Shown: piece by piece, positions 44,183 to 53,321 of the stretch | How positions within the stretch are numbered: the first letter of the stretch is position 1 | How the letters are laid out: each line of letters opens with the position of its first letter | Made by a program: the position numbers and the translations under genes | Notes under the pieces: generated by a model | Database searches by the model: none | Seen by the model: the letters and a program-made list of their open reading frames with translations, nothing else | Told to the model about the DNA's origin: nothing | From: Flavobacterium salmonis | GTDB lineage: Bacteria > Bacteroidota > Bacteroidia > Flavobacteriales > Flavobacteriaceae | Length of the DNA stretch: 64,000 bases | Assembly: GCF_903819435.1 (NCBI RefSeq) | Contig: NZ_CAIJDP010000060.1 | Location: 186,001 to 250,000, forward strand | Direction: 5' to 3'

Positions 44183-45052
44183 TTAAGGAATTGCAATTTT
44201 CATTTGCTTATGCAAAATATGGATCTCCAACGATGTCTGGGCTCCGCAATATTCACCGTCAATCTGAAAACTTACCGGATAATCTGTTTCTATCGTAGCT
44301 TGGTCTGTTGAAATAATAACAACTTCCTCTGAATCGATAGGCATGTTGCCTGTAATTATTTTCCCGATTAAAAGTAAATCAAGGTTTTTCAGGATAACCA
44401 ATTCAAATTTACCATCATTCATGGAGCCATTTGGGTTAATAGTCACACCTGTTCCGTATTTTTGAGAATTGGCAATTACGATCATTCTTGCTGTATGTTC
44501 AACTGTTTTTTTATTGGCCGTAATTGTCGCCACAAACGGTTCGTTTGATTCTGTCAGGGTTGTAAATGCCTGCAAAGCGTATCCCCAAAAACCGCGTACA
44601 TCGCTTTCTTCATAATTCTTTACCAAATCTGCATTTAACCCTAAATCGCTTAAATGAATACTCTTTTTACCGTTAATGCAAATCATATCCATTTCGATGT
44701 AATGGTTCAAAAAGGCAATTTTCAGATTTTCTTCTATTGTTGAAGGCAAATTTAAATCGACTGAAAGGCCATTTGCTGAACCGGCGGGCAAAATACCAAT
44801 AATGACATCGTGCTGTTCCATCGCTTCGGCTACCATTTTAATAGTACCGTCGCCTCCAGCCACCACAATTCGTTCTGGTAAATATTGATTGTAGAGTAAT
44901 TGTATTTCTTTCGAATCATTTTTTCCGGTAGTTTCATACACTTCTAAATCAAAATGATTTGTAGCCGCAAATTCGCTTACAGCCTCGATTAAATCTGATT
45001 TATCCAAATCTCCGGAAATTGGATTTACAACAAATAGGATGTTCTTTTTCAA
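44183..45052 (-). CDS. Diacylglycerol kinase-like lipid kinase (YegS/BmrU family)
   Basis: 289 residues. The catalytic domain shows FVVNPISGDLDK near the N-terminus, the nucleotide-binding VVAGGDGTIKMVAEAM (~65-80) and GILPAGSANGLSVDLNLP, as in the DAGK_cat family that phosphorylates diacylglycerol or similar lipids; the beta-sandwich C-terminal part follows (YGTGVTINPNGSMNDGKFELVIL). The start is a TTG at 45052 (MKKNILFVVN). The gene diverges from the App1-family gene across a 61-base gap, so the promoters face each other, and both act on phosphatidate chemistry in known families. Confidence 0.9.
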   Translation of the reverse strand: MKKNILFVVNPISGDLDKSDLIEAVSEFAATNHFDLEVYETTGKNDSKEIQLLYNQYLPERIVVAGGDGTIKMVAEAMEQHDVIIGILPAGSANGLSVDLNLPSTIEENLKIAFLNHYIEMDMICINGKKSIHLSDLGLNADLVKNYEESDVRGFWGYALQAFTTLTESNEPFVATITANKKTVEHTARMIVIANSQKYGTGVTINPNGSMNDGKFELVILKNLDLLLIGKIITGNMPIDSEEVVIISTDQATIETDYPVSFQIDGEYCGAQTSLEIHILHKQMKIAIP

Positions 45053-45113
45053 AATTTTATTCTTAAAACCAATTAAATTAATTAAATTACAGTTACATAA
45101 ATATACGTAATTA

Positions 45114-46076
45114 ATGAAACCAATTTTACAATTATATCGTGGTTATGCAAATGAACAAGAGTTAATTGTGATGGGGCATGTTTTTAAGAGAACGTATGAA
45201 TATGATTTCCAGAAGAAAAACTTAAAAAATGCACGTTCAATTATTAATCAGTTCAGGATAAAAACGATTCAAAATTTTGATGTTTACCTAAAATTTGGAG
45301 AAAAAGAAATCCATACCAAAACGTTGGATGATGGTTATTTCAAATTTTGTATTCCACTTGAAAAAGAATTTCATTTTGGATGGATGGAATATCAAGTCAG
45401 CATTAAATATAAAACAGAAACAATTACTTCCAAAGGGAGTTTTATAAGACCTCATGATGGAAATCTGGGAATCATATCTGATATTGACGATACTTTTTTG
45501 ATTTCACATACAAAAAACATTTTCAGAAAAATTTATATCCTATTATTCAAAAATGTAAATGACAGAAAAGTTTTTAAAGATGTTGTTCAGCATTATCAGG
45601 CCTTAAGTTCTGCAGGAAGAAACAATAAAGATGAACAAAATGCTTTTTTTTACATTTCAAGCAGCGAATGGAATTTGTACCAGTTTATCGTAAAATTTAC
45701 CAAAATACATCAATTGCCACGAGCTGTTATTTTATTGAAGGATATTAAGCGTGGCATTACTGATTTTTTCATGAGCGGACGCGGTGACCACAATCATAAA
45801 TTTGATAAGATCAAACATGTTTTGGAGTTCTATCCGAATCTCAAATATGTATTATTGGGAGATGATTCACAGCATGATCCTTTTTTATATGAGCAAATCT
45901 GCAAAATATTCCCTGTTACTGTGATTGCGGTTTATATAAGACAAACCGGAAAAACTCAAAAAAAGGAAGTCAAAAAAATTATGAAAAATTTAGAATCACT
46001 TGATGTTTCTGCCTGCTATTTTAAAGAAAGCAGTGAAGCGATTATGCATTCAAAATCTATTGAGATCATTAAGTGA
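45114..46076 (+). CDS. App1-family phosphatase domain protein (DUF2183)
   Basis: 320 residues. An N-terminal beta domain (~1-110) is followed by the HAD-type catalytic block SDIDDTFLIS (~125, D-x-D-x-T), FFYISSSEWNLYQF, and LLGDDSQHDPFLYEQI with the second acidic cluster. Yeast App1 is a phosphatidate phosphatase of this family; bacterial members are presumed to be lipid phosphatases. It is divergently transcribed from a diacylglycerol-kinase-like gene, so the pair could make and break the same phosphate ester (inference). No signal peptide. Confidence 0.85.
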   Translation: MKPILQLYRGYANEQELIVMGHVFKRTYEYDFQKKNLKNARSIINQFRIKTIQNFDVYLKFGEKEIHTKTLDDGYFKFCIPLEKEFHFGWMEYQVSIKYKTETITSKGSFIRPHDGNLGIISDIDDTFLISHTKNIFRKIYILLFKNVNDRKVFKDVVQHYQALSSAGRNNKDEQNAFFYISSSEWNLYQFIVKFTKIHQLPRAVILLKDIKRGITDFFMSGRGDHNHKFDKIKHVLEFYPNLKYVLLGDDSQHDPFLYEQICKIFPVTVIAVYIRQTGKTQKKEVKKIMKNLESLDVSACYFKESSEAIMHSKSIEIIK

Positions 46077-46120
46077 TTTGTGTGTTGTTATCAAAACAAC
46101 CATTTTTAATTGATTTATTG

Positions 46121-46320
46121 TAGCCCGGATTACTTCACTAAATTTTTATTTTAATCGGAGTTCAGTGAATTTCATTTGAAGTGGAAAGCCACGCAGCTAA
46201 AAAATATGATTTTTCTTACCAAAAAGCAGCAGCCAGCGGAAGCTTGTTTTATGATTTAGAAAAATCAGGGTTTTGTGTCCCGATAGCTATCGGGATGTAA
46301 CGGAAAGCCGGATTAGCTCC
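46121..46320. repeat. Dispersed structured repeat, copy 1 (200 bp)
   Basis: Starts TAGCCCGGAT, then GAAGTGGAAAGCC, a central CCAGCGGAAGCT, and ends ACGGAAAGCCGGATTAGCTCC. Complementary arms flank the centre (TGATTTTTCT with AGAAAAATCA). A further palindrome CCCGATAGCTATCGGG lies near the end. The same blocks in the same order occur at 59491-59633. It fills the gap between the App1 and ABC-F genes. Confidence 0.75.
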
Positions 46321-46331
46321 CGAAAATTATA

Positions 46332-48245
46332 TTAAGCGTTAAAATTATCAATTTCCTCCTGAACGATTTCCCAATCGAGAAGCAACTGATCCAGATCTGC
46401 TTTCTTTTTGTTGTATGCGGTAAAAAAAGAGGCGTCCTCGATATGCTTATCGTAGTTTGAAGCCAGCATTTTGTCATCGTGCTGAATATCTTTTTCCAAT
46501 TGTTTGATTTGACTTTCGACTTTACTTAAGCGATTTTGCAAAGCTTTCCCTTTTTTCTGGTCTTCGTATGAAGTTTTATTGTTTTCTTTTGGAGCTGCTG
46601 TTTTAACAACATCTTTTTTCTCTACTTCACGCATGTTTTCGAGATTACGCTGTTCCAGAAAAAAGTTGATATCTCCTAAATATTCTCTGATTTTTTGATC
46701 TTTAAACTCATAAACGATATTTGACATTCCCTGAAGAAAATCTCTGTCGTGAGAAACAAGTAATAATGTACCGCCAAATTTTTGAAGCGCTGCTTTAAGT
46801 ACATTCTTAGATTTAATGTCTAAGTGGTTTGTAGGTTCATCCATCAACAATACGTTGATTGGCTGTAACAATAATTTACAAAGTGCCAATCGGTTACGCT
46901 CACCTCCGGAAAGTACTTTTACTTTTTTCTCAACATCATCTCCACGAAACAAAAACGAACCTAGCATATCACGGACTTTCATACGGTTAGTATCGGTTGC
47001 CGCATCTTCCATCGTTTGAAGCAACGTAATTTCTCCGTCTAAATATTCAGCCTGATTTTGAGCAAAATATCCTAATTGAACATTATGTCCTAATTTAATA
47101 TTTCCCTGGTATTCAAATTCGTTTACTAATGCTTTAATGAAAGTCGATTTTCCTTGTCCGTTTTGACCAACAAAGGCAATTTTGCTTCCTCTTTCTACTA
47201 ATAAACTAATATCTTTCAGAATCGTTTTATCTCCGTAGGCTTTTGTAACATTTTCAGCTTCGATTACCACTTTTCCAGGCTCTTTTGAAACTGGGAAAGA
47301 GATATTCATTACCGAATTGTCATCTTCGTCAACTTCGATTCTTTCTACTTTATCTAATTTTTTAATCAACGATTGCGCCATCGAAGCTTTTGAAGCTTTC
47401 GCTCGGAATTTCTCGATTAATTTTTCTGTTTCTTCAATCTTTTTGGCCTGGTTCTTTTGAGTAGCCAATTGCTTTTCGCGAATTTCATGACGCAATTCTA
47501 AATATTGTGAATACGGTTTATTAAAATCGTATGCTTTTCCTAATGAAATTTCGATGGTACGGTTGGTCACATTATCCAGGAACATTTTATCGTGCGATAC
47601 GATTACCACAACTCCAGGATAATTACGAAGAAAACTTTCTAACCAGATGATACTCTCGATATCTAAGTGATTGGTAGGCTCATCCAGCAATAGAACATCA
47701 TTTGATTGCAAGAGAAGCTTAGCAAGCTCTATACGCATTCTCCAGCCTCCGGAAAATGTTTCGGTCTGATTATTAAAAACTTCTCTTTTGAAACCTAACC
47801 CCAAAAGGATTTTTTCTGTATCTCCTACATAATTGTAACCTCCCAAAAGTTCAAAACGATGTGTGTAATCAGAAAGATCCTCAATAATCTGGCTATATTC
47901 TTCACTTTCATAATCAGTTCTGGTAACCAGCCAATGATTAATTTCCTCCAGCTTTTTTTCAACAATCTTAATTTCAGTAAAGGCTTCATAAGCTTCTTCC
48001 AAAACAGTTCTCCCTTGTTCAAAATCAATATCCTGACGTAAAAACCCCATACGAATATCTTTTTCCTGAGAAATAACTCCAGAATCAGGTTTAAAATCTC
48101 CTGCCAGCATTTTAAGCATTGTCGATTTACCCGCTCCGTTTTTACCAACAAGACCTACGCGGTCACCGGCACCCAAACGAAAAGTAACTTCTTCAAATAA
48201 ATAAGTTCCTCCAAAAGAAACCGAAAGATTGTGTATATTAAGCAT
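46332..48245 (-). CDS. ABC-F family ATP-binding protein
   Basis: 637 residues with two ATPase domains on one chain and no membrane segments, the mark of ABC-F translation factors. First Walker A GKNGAGKST, signature FSGGWRMR, Walker B LLLDEP; second Walker A GQNGQGKST, signature LSGGERNR and LLMDEP. The linker between the domains (~235-310) is helical and basic. The C-terminal ~80 residues form a coiled coil (LSKVESQIKQLEKDI). Such proteins bind the ribosomal E-site; a housekeeping role of the Uup/YheS type is more likely than antibiotic resistance, but this is not settled. Confidence 0.93.
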   Translation of the reverse strand: MLNIHNLSVSFGGTYLFEEVTFRLGAGDRVGLVGKNGAGKSTMLKMLAGDFKPDSGVISQEKDIRMGFLRQDIDFEQGRTVLEEAYEAFTEIKIVEKKLEEINHWLVTRTDYESEEYSQIIEDLSDYTHRFELLGGYNYVGDTEKILLGLGFKREVFNNQTETFSGGWRMRIELAKLLLQSNDVLLLDEPTNHLDIESIIWLESFLRNYPGVVVIVSHDKMFLDNVTNRTIEISLGKAYDFNKPYSQYLELRHEIREKQLATQKNQAKKIEETEKLIEKFRAKASKASMAQSLIKKLDKVERIEVDEDDNSVMNISFPVSKEPGKVVIEAENVTKAYGDKTILKDISLLVERGSKIAFVGQNGQGKSTFIKALVNEFEYQGNIKLGHNVQLGYFAQNQAEYLDGEITLLQTMEDAATDTNRMKVRDMLGSFLFRGDDVEKKVKVLSGGERNRLALCKLLLQPINVLLMDEPTNHLDIKSKNVLKAALQKFGGTLLLVSHDRDFLQGMSNIVYEFKDQKIREYLGDINFFLEQRNLENMREVEKKDVVKTAAPKENNKTSYEDQKKGKALQNRLSKVESQIKQLEKDIQHDDKMLASNYDKHIEDASFFTAYNKKKADLDQLLLDWEIVQEEIDNFNA

Positions 48246-48351
48246 TAAATTATTGTTTAATGTTTAAAGTTTCAAGTTTTGATACCTTAAACAGAGAATG
48301 AAAATTGTAAATTTGCTTCACCTAAATAATGGTAAACTAAATTTTTTGCAA

Positions 48352-48741
48352 ATGTTAAAAAAAGGATCGAAATTAAATAGTATTTTAACAGGAAGTTGTC
48401 CAAAATGCCAAAATGAGAGCATGTATTCCGACAAAAATCCGCTAAACCTGACTAAAGTTCTAAAAATGAACGAAAAATGTAGCCATTGTGGATTAAAATA
48501 CCAATTAGAACCTTCATTTTTTTATGGAGCAATGTATGTAAGTTATGGACTAAATGTAGCTGTTGGAATTCTAGCTTTTATCGTTTCTTTTGTGATTTTT
48601 GGAGCTAGTATTGGTTACGCATTTATATCTATAATTGTAACCTTAATTCTTCTGCTTCCATTTATTTTAAGATTATCAAGAAACATTTACATCAATATGT
48701 TTGTTTCGTATGATCCTTCAACAAGCTCAAAAAATAAATAA
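48352..48741 (+). CDS. DUF983-family zinc-ribbon membrane protein
   Basis: 129 residues from the ATG at 48352 (MLKKGSKLNSILTG). Two CxxC pairs (CPKC near 17 and CSHC near 41) make a zinc ribbon, followed by two membrane helices (~60-105). A longer frame starts at ATG 48298, but a TAAATTTG box at 48308-48315 falls inside that extension and family members start as MLKKGSK, so the downstream start is preferred. Function of the family is unknown; divergent from the ABC-F gene. Confidence 0.85.
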   Translation: MLKKGSKLNSILTGSCPKCQNESMYSDKNPLNLTKVLKMNEKCSHCGLKYQLEPSFFYGAMYVSYGLNVAVGILAFIVSFVIFGASIGYAFISIIVTLILLLPFILRLSRNIYINMFVSYDPSTSSKNK

Positions 48742-48868
48742 TTTAAAATTTCAAAACAGTTTCTTCCTATATCTGTAATATTTTGAACCGAACCCTGAAT
48801 TAAAAGGATTTCCATTTTTATGAACTAGCCATCCTTTTAAAAGAATATTTTATATCCAAGAATAAAAA

Positions 48869-49918
48869 TCACTTTCTTTTTTTGTAAAAACGATAAATAT
48901 CAATTGTTGGATCTAACGGTTTTTGATTTTCGATATAATCAAATAAATCTTTTGCCATTGCAGGTCCAAGCATAACACCACGGGTTCCTAATCCGTTTAG
49001 AAGATGTAGCTGTTGATGCTTATAATGAGTCCCAATCAGGGGTCTCCTGTCTCGTACTGTAGGCCTTACACCTGCAAAATGTGAAAAAATTTCGAAATCG
49101 CAGTTTAATATTTCCTGAATTCTTTCAAGTAGTTCTCTCTTTCCTTCATCTGTAGGTATATCAGTTTTGTCTTTCCAATTATATGTAGCTCCTACTTTAA
49201 AAAATCCATTCCCTAATGGTAAAATAAAGACGCTGGTATTCACAATTATATCCAAATCCAGTTCCGGAGCTTTAATAATAAACAGCTCTCCTTTGGTGCC
49301 ATCAAGGGGCAAATCATTGAAAAATGGATTCGCAAGCATCCCGTATCCTTCCGCAAAAATTATATTACGGGCCTGATAATCTTTGTACTGAACAAAATCT
49401 TCATTAAAAATCAGTCTATGATAGTCAAATGTCTCTTCAATGAGTAAATTATTCATCATTAAATACTCCTGATATTTATCTAATAAAAGTGCTGTGTCAA
49501 CATAACCGGTATGCAAGACCTCACCAAAATCGTGTGGAGATTCAATTCCATTGTATTTTTTATGAATTAATTTAGTCGAAAGAAAAGGTGCTAAAAAAGG
49601 TTTATCAGAAGCTGAAAACCAATTATTTTGTTCTTCTATAGAAAAGAACTTTCTAAGAATTGGAAGTTTAAAATTAAACTTTGTTTGCAACTTCGTTTCA
49701 ACCTGATTGTAAAAATAATCCAATATAACTAATTGTTCTTCTGCTTTCCAAACCTCGCTAAAACGTTTTAGAATTACAGGATTATACAACCCTCCAGCTA
49801 TTCTGGATGATTTTTGCGACTTATCATTAATTACTAAAATTTTTTTGTTATTTGCGAGGGCTATTTCTGTAAAAGATATGCCAGCTAATCCAGATCCAAT
49901 AATCAGGTAATCAATCAT
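48869..49918 (-). CDS. FAD-dependent amino-acid-oxidase-like oxidoreductase
   Basis: 349 residues of the DAO superfamily. FAD-binding GxGxxG at the very start (DYLIIGSGLAGISF), a second block RIAGGLYNPVILKRF, the mid DGTKGELFIIKAPELD and a C-terminal GVRPTVRDRRPLIGTH followed by NGLGTRGVMLGP, all as in glycine/D-amino-acid oxidase-like enzymes. No signal peptide. Substrate unknown. It lies upstream of and on the same strand as miscellaneous core genes, and is separated from gldN by a strong terminator. Confidence 0.9.
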   Translation of the reverse strand: MIDYLIIGSGLAGISFTEIALANNKKILVINDKSQKSSRIAGGLYNPVILKRFSEVWKAEEQLVILDYFYNQVETKLQTKFNFKLPILRKFFSIEEQNNWFSASDKPFLAPFLSTKLIHKKYNGIESPHDFGEVLHTGYVDTALLLDKYQEYLMMNNLLIEETFDYHRLIFNEDFVQYKDYQARNIIFAEGYGMLANPFFNDLPLDGTKGELFIIKAPELDLDIIVNTSVFILPLGNGFFKVGATYNWKDKTDIPTDEGKRELLERIQEILNCDFEIFSHFAGVRPTVRDRRPLIGTHYKHQQLHLLNGLGTRGVMLGPAMAKDLFDYIENQKPLDPTIDIYRFYKKRK

Positions 49919-49937
49919 GATAAATTTTTAAATAAAT

Positions 49938-49973
49938 AAAAAACTCTTACTACAAAGGTAGTAAGAGTTTTTT
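49938..49973 (-). terminator. Terminator of the gldKLMN operon
   Basis: A 16-bp perfect stem (AAAAAACTCTTACTAC and its complement) with loop AAAG, 22 bases after the gldN stop on the minus strand, with T-run. It separates gldN from the flavoprotein gene. Confidence 0.9.
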
Positions 49974-49994
49974 GTTATAATGTAATTTGAATAC

Positions 49995-50987
49995 TTAGTA
50001 GTTCCACATATCTTGTTCAAAGTTACGAATCTTCTCTTTTACTCTTTCAGACTCTAACAATTGATTTTGTGCATTATCCTTCATGTATTCCTTAATCTCA
50101 CGATCTCCATACAAGTTTTCTTCTTTATACACAACCGCATTGAAGCGTCTTGAATTTAAGATTTGATCGAATGATATTGGAAGAGCTGAATTGGTATCGT
50201 TAAAAGCTTTTGCCTCATGTAAAGCCGCTCTTGAATTTGGATAAAAAATCCAAAACAATTCAATATAATCCTTTTCATCACTGTTCATAGTGTAAACATC
50301 AGGAGTTACCGGGCAAATTCCCAGTAAACGATATTTCAACTCACTTTGACGTTTGTCAAAATACCAGTATCCTTTTATTTTATACTGAGAAACATCAGCA
50401 GCAGTAAGATCCTGTTTCAAAATATACTCAGAAGGAACAGTTCTTGTAGGCCCAACAGTTTCGTCAACATAAGTAACTACTTTCTTTTTACCAGTACCAG
50501 TAACTACTTTTTTCTTAACAACATGTGCCTTGTAATCATCTGGATATTGGTTGATTAGTTCTCTACCAGCATCAGTTGTATCAATACGTGATAATGATCC
50601 TTCGATGTCTTTCAAAGATTTTTTAGTATTGAAATAACTATCAGAATAAACTTCAGTTATTTTGCCATTTTTCATAGCTTTCGTCAAAACATCATAAAGA
50701 GAACGTCTATCAGAACCAATATTTGCCGTATCTACAGGAAAATATAAAGGAAAGTTGATTTTTTCATTCAAATCAATAATTTCCCAAGTAGTTTTCCCCA
50801 TTAATACATCTCTATCATCTACGTAACCATAAGCCAAAGGCTTGTCATTATCTGAGATAAGCTGTGCAGGAGTTTTAAGTCCTATCTGATCAGGTGTTTT
50901 TGCATTAAGCAAATTAGATTGCGCATTAGAAGCAAATACCCCTGCGATAGAAATAATAGCTATTAAAAAATTTCTTACTTTCATCAT
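49995..50987 (-). CDS. gldN: Gliding motility / type IX secretion protein GldN
   Basis: Periplasmic component of the type IX secretion system; GldK and GldN form the periplasmic ring attached to the outer membrane. 330 residues with signal peptide MMKVRNFLIAIISIAGVFASNA-Q. The family signature TPDQIGLKTPAQ, VDDRDVLMGKTTWEIIDLNEKINFPLYFP and a C-terminal ILNSRRFNAVVYKEENLYGDREIKEYM are present. Two ATGs stand in tandem (50987, 50984); either may be used. Last gene of gldK-gldL-gldM-gldN, 41 bases after gldM, followed by the operon terminator. Confidence 0.96.
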   Translation of the reverse strand: MMKVRNFLIAIISIAGVFASNAQSNLLNAKTPDQIGLKTPAQLISDNDKPLAYGYVDDRDVLMGKTTWEIIDLNEKINFPLYFPVDTANIGSDRRSLYDVLTKAMKNGKITEVYSDSYFNTKKSLKDIEGSLSRIDTTDAGRELINQYPDDYKAHVVKKKVVTGTGKKKVVTYVDETVGPTRTVPSEYILKQDLTAADVSQYKIKGYWYFDKRQSELKYRLLGICPVTPDVYTMNSDEKDYIELFWIFYPNSRAALHEAKAFNDTNSALPISFDQILNSRRFNAVVYKEENLYGDREIKEYMKDNAQNQLLESERVKEKIRNFEQDMWNY

Positions 50988-51028
50988 GATATCATTATAA
51001 GATATTGAACGTAGTTTTACCTACTTTA

Positions 51029-52567
51029 TTATTGTATTTCGTAAATTACCGGAGCAGTTCTTGGTAATAAATAACTTCCAGCCCCAACAAGTTTTGTTTT
51101 AATTTCAGAAATAGTAACCTGATCTCCTTTACCTGCTTTTGAAAGAACTGATTTACACTGTGCATTTAATCTGTTACCGTTAACCACAACAGTAGGCTGT
51201 CCGGTAATTTTTAAATTAAATCCAACTACATCTAAACCAACCTCGAAATCAAAATCTTGTAATTTAGCGCCAATTGTAGCAATTTCTAAGTTAGATTTAG
51301 GCCCTTTAACAACACCCATTTCTCCTCTAATTGTACCTGTTGGACCAGGAATACCTTTAATTCTAAATGTTTTCTTATCTGTAACTTTATCTCCGTTTGG
51401 CAATGTTCCTGTAACAGAAATTGTAGCTTCTGTACCTGAACCAGGACTCATGTTATATTTACCTGGTTTACCAGCAGAATTTAATCCAGGAGCACTTGCA
51501 ACAATCTTGTTAGCGTCAACTCCTGCAAATGAAACAGAAATTGGGTTAACAACACCTCTGTAGACAACATTCATCTTATCAGCAGAGATTGTAGCTGAAT
51601 TTGGTCTTGGAACTACTACATATTTACCAGCAAATTTTAAAGGAATATTTTTACCATCTTCTAAGAATGTAAACTGTCCATTAATATCCTGCTCTCCAAC
51701 ACCTCCTGCAGTTAATGAAATAACTGCCTGTCCATTAACAATTTGTCCAGGACCTTGAAATGAAGTAGGTTTTGTATTTTCATCATAACGACCTAAAACT
51801 ACTTTACCTGTTACTTTTTCACCTTGGAAATAAGCATTTTTATCCAAAACAACAATTGCCTGGTAGTTGCTGTAAGAAGCAGCAGCTACTGCAGCCTTTC
51901 CTAAAGCACTGTTATAAACATCAGTTTCTGCTTTTTGAACGTCATTTTGCCAAGCTGAAAGTTTAGCTAAAGAAGCAACTGCTGGAAAACCTTTAAAATG
52001 ATAAGCTAAATATTTATCTTTTAAGCCTTCTTTGTTTTTAACATCTGAAACATCAAATTTCTTTTCAATCTCAGCAACAATTGCAGCATACTTTTTATCA
52101 GATAAAGCGGCTTTCATATCAGCTTTATACTTTTCAATTTTAGAAATAATATCATTTCCTTTAGCAGTATAACCTTCACCTGTAAACCAGTTATCGATAT
52201 TATCACCTTTATCCATTGCTTCATAAGGTAATTTACCAGTTTCTTTATCCGTTTCAAAACCTTTTAAAACATCACCTTTTAAACCACCGATATAGGCATA
52301 AAATTCTTTTGAAGCTGTTTCAACTTTATGAGCTGTTATTGCTGCCGCTGCGAATTCTCCTTTTGCTTCAGCAGCTTTTTGATCTAATGACGATAATAAA
52401 CCGGCATTTGATTGCTCAGATGACGTATTCGCACTTTCAAATTTTTCATTCATTAATCCAAAAGCAGACAATACTTCTTTGGACATATTCATTGCTAACA
52501 TTGCGATGAAAACCAGATACATCAGGTTAATCATCTTCTGTCTAGGGGTTAATTTTCCTCCTGCCAT
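51029..52567 (-). CDS. gldM: Gliding motility / type IX secretion motor protein GldM
   Basis: Inner-membrane-anchored periplasmic shaft of the type IX motor, partner of GldL. 512 residues. A cytoplasmic N-terminus (MAGGKLTPRQKMINLMY) leads into one membrane helix (~15-35, LVFIAMLAMNMSKEVLSAFG), then a long periplasmic region: a helical D1 part to ~220 and three Ig-like beta domains (~225-512) ending in VIYEIQ. Length and layout are normal. 51 bases after gldL. Confidence 0.97.
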   Translation of the reverse strand: MAGGKLTPRQKMINLMYLVFIAMLAMNMSKEVLSAFGLMNEKFESANTSSEQSNAGLLSSLDQKAAEAKGEFAAAAITAHKVETASKEFYAYIGGLKGDVLKGFETDKETGKLPYEAMDKGDNIDNWFTGEGYTAKGNDIISKIEKYKADMKAALSDKKYAAIVAEIEKKFDVSDVKNKEGLKDKYLAYHFKGFPAVASLAKLSAWQNDVQKAETDVYNSALGKAAVAAASYSNYQAIVVLDKNAYFQGEKVTGKVVLGRYDENTKPTSFQGPGQIVNGQAVISLTAGGVGEQDINGQFTFLEDGKNIPLKFAGKYVVVPRPNSATISADKMNVVYRGVVNPISVSFAGVDANKIVASAPGLNSAGKPGKYNMSPGSGTEATISVTGTLPNGDKVTDKKTFRIKGIPGPTGTIRGEMGVVKGPKSNLEIATIGAKLQDFDFEVGLDVVGFNLKITGQPTVVVNGNRLNAQCKSVLSKAGKGDQVTISEIKTKLVGAGSYLLPRTAPVIYEIQ

Positions 52568-52618
52568 TTTTTTCTAATTAGTTTTTATTAATAAATTTAA
52601 TATATAGTTAAAAACTAA

Positions 52619-53266
52619 TTATCCTTTGTTACTCATTGCAGAAAGCATCCCACCATAAACATTATTTAAAGAAGCAATATTCGCAGTCATTGATTGCATT
52701 TGCTCTTTTAATTTAGATGCATTCTCAGCAATTTCTTTATTAGCATCAGCATTTCTTGCAGCACTTTCTAATTGAACTTTGTACAAACTGTTTAATGATT
52801 CCATTTGAGCAGCAGCCATAGACAGTTCTTCACTGTATTTTTTTGTTGACGCAATAGAATCTACAGTTGGAGAAATTGCTTTAGCAGCTCCTTCAAAATT
52901 CTTAATACTGTTTCCTAAACTTGACATTAATTCTCCGTCAATTTTAGCTTCTTTAAGCATTACATCTAATTTTTGAGACAACAATCCTTGGGCATCAGAT
53001 GGTGTTTCAACTTTATCAGCTTTCTTTTTAGCCTGACCATTTGCCAATTCAGGATACACAAGAGTCCAGTCTAATTCATCTTCTACAGGTTCGAAAGCCG
53101 ATAGTGCAAAAATTAACGCCTCTGTTACTAATCCTACTGAAAGCATCAATGTACCTGTTAAAGGTCCAATCTCAAAGTGAGTAATTTTGAATAATGCTCC
53201 AATAATTACTACTGCCGCTCCCATACCATAAGCGAAATTCATTGCTTTTTTACTTAATAATGCCAT
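52619..53266 (-). CDS. gldL: Gliding motility / type IX secretion motor protein GldL
   Basis: Inner-membrane proton channel component of the type IX motor, which works as a GldL5-GldM2 complex. 215 residues with two membrane helices (~9-30 and ~35-60); the glutamate in LSVGLVTEALIFALSAFEP of the second helix corresponds to the conserved membrane Glu required for proton flow. A cytoplasmic helical C-terminal region with a probable coiled coil (~130-215) follows. 55 bases after gldK. Confidence 0.97.
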   Translation of the reverse strand: MALLSKKAMNFAYGMGAAVVIIGALFKITHFEIGPLTGTLMLSVGLVTEALIFALSAFEPVEDELDWTLVYPELANGQAKKKADKVETPSDAQGLLSQKLDVMLKEAKIDGELMSSLGNSIKNFEGAAKAISPTVDSIASTKKYSEELSMAAAQMESLNSLYKVQLESAARNADANKEIAENASKLKEQMQSMTANIASLNNVYGGMLSAMSNKG

Positions 53267-53321
53267 AATAATACTCTTTTTTTAGGTTTTAAATAGATTT
53301 GGTTATTGAATTGAATTTAAT

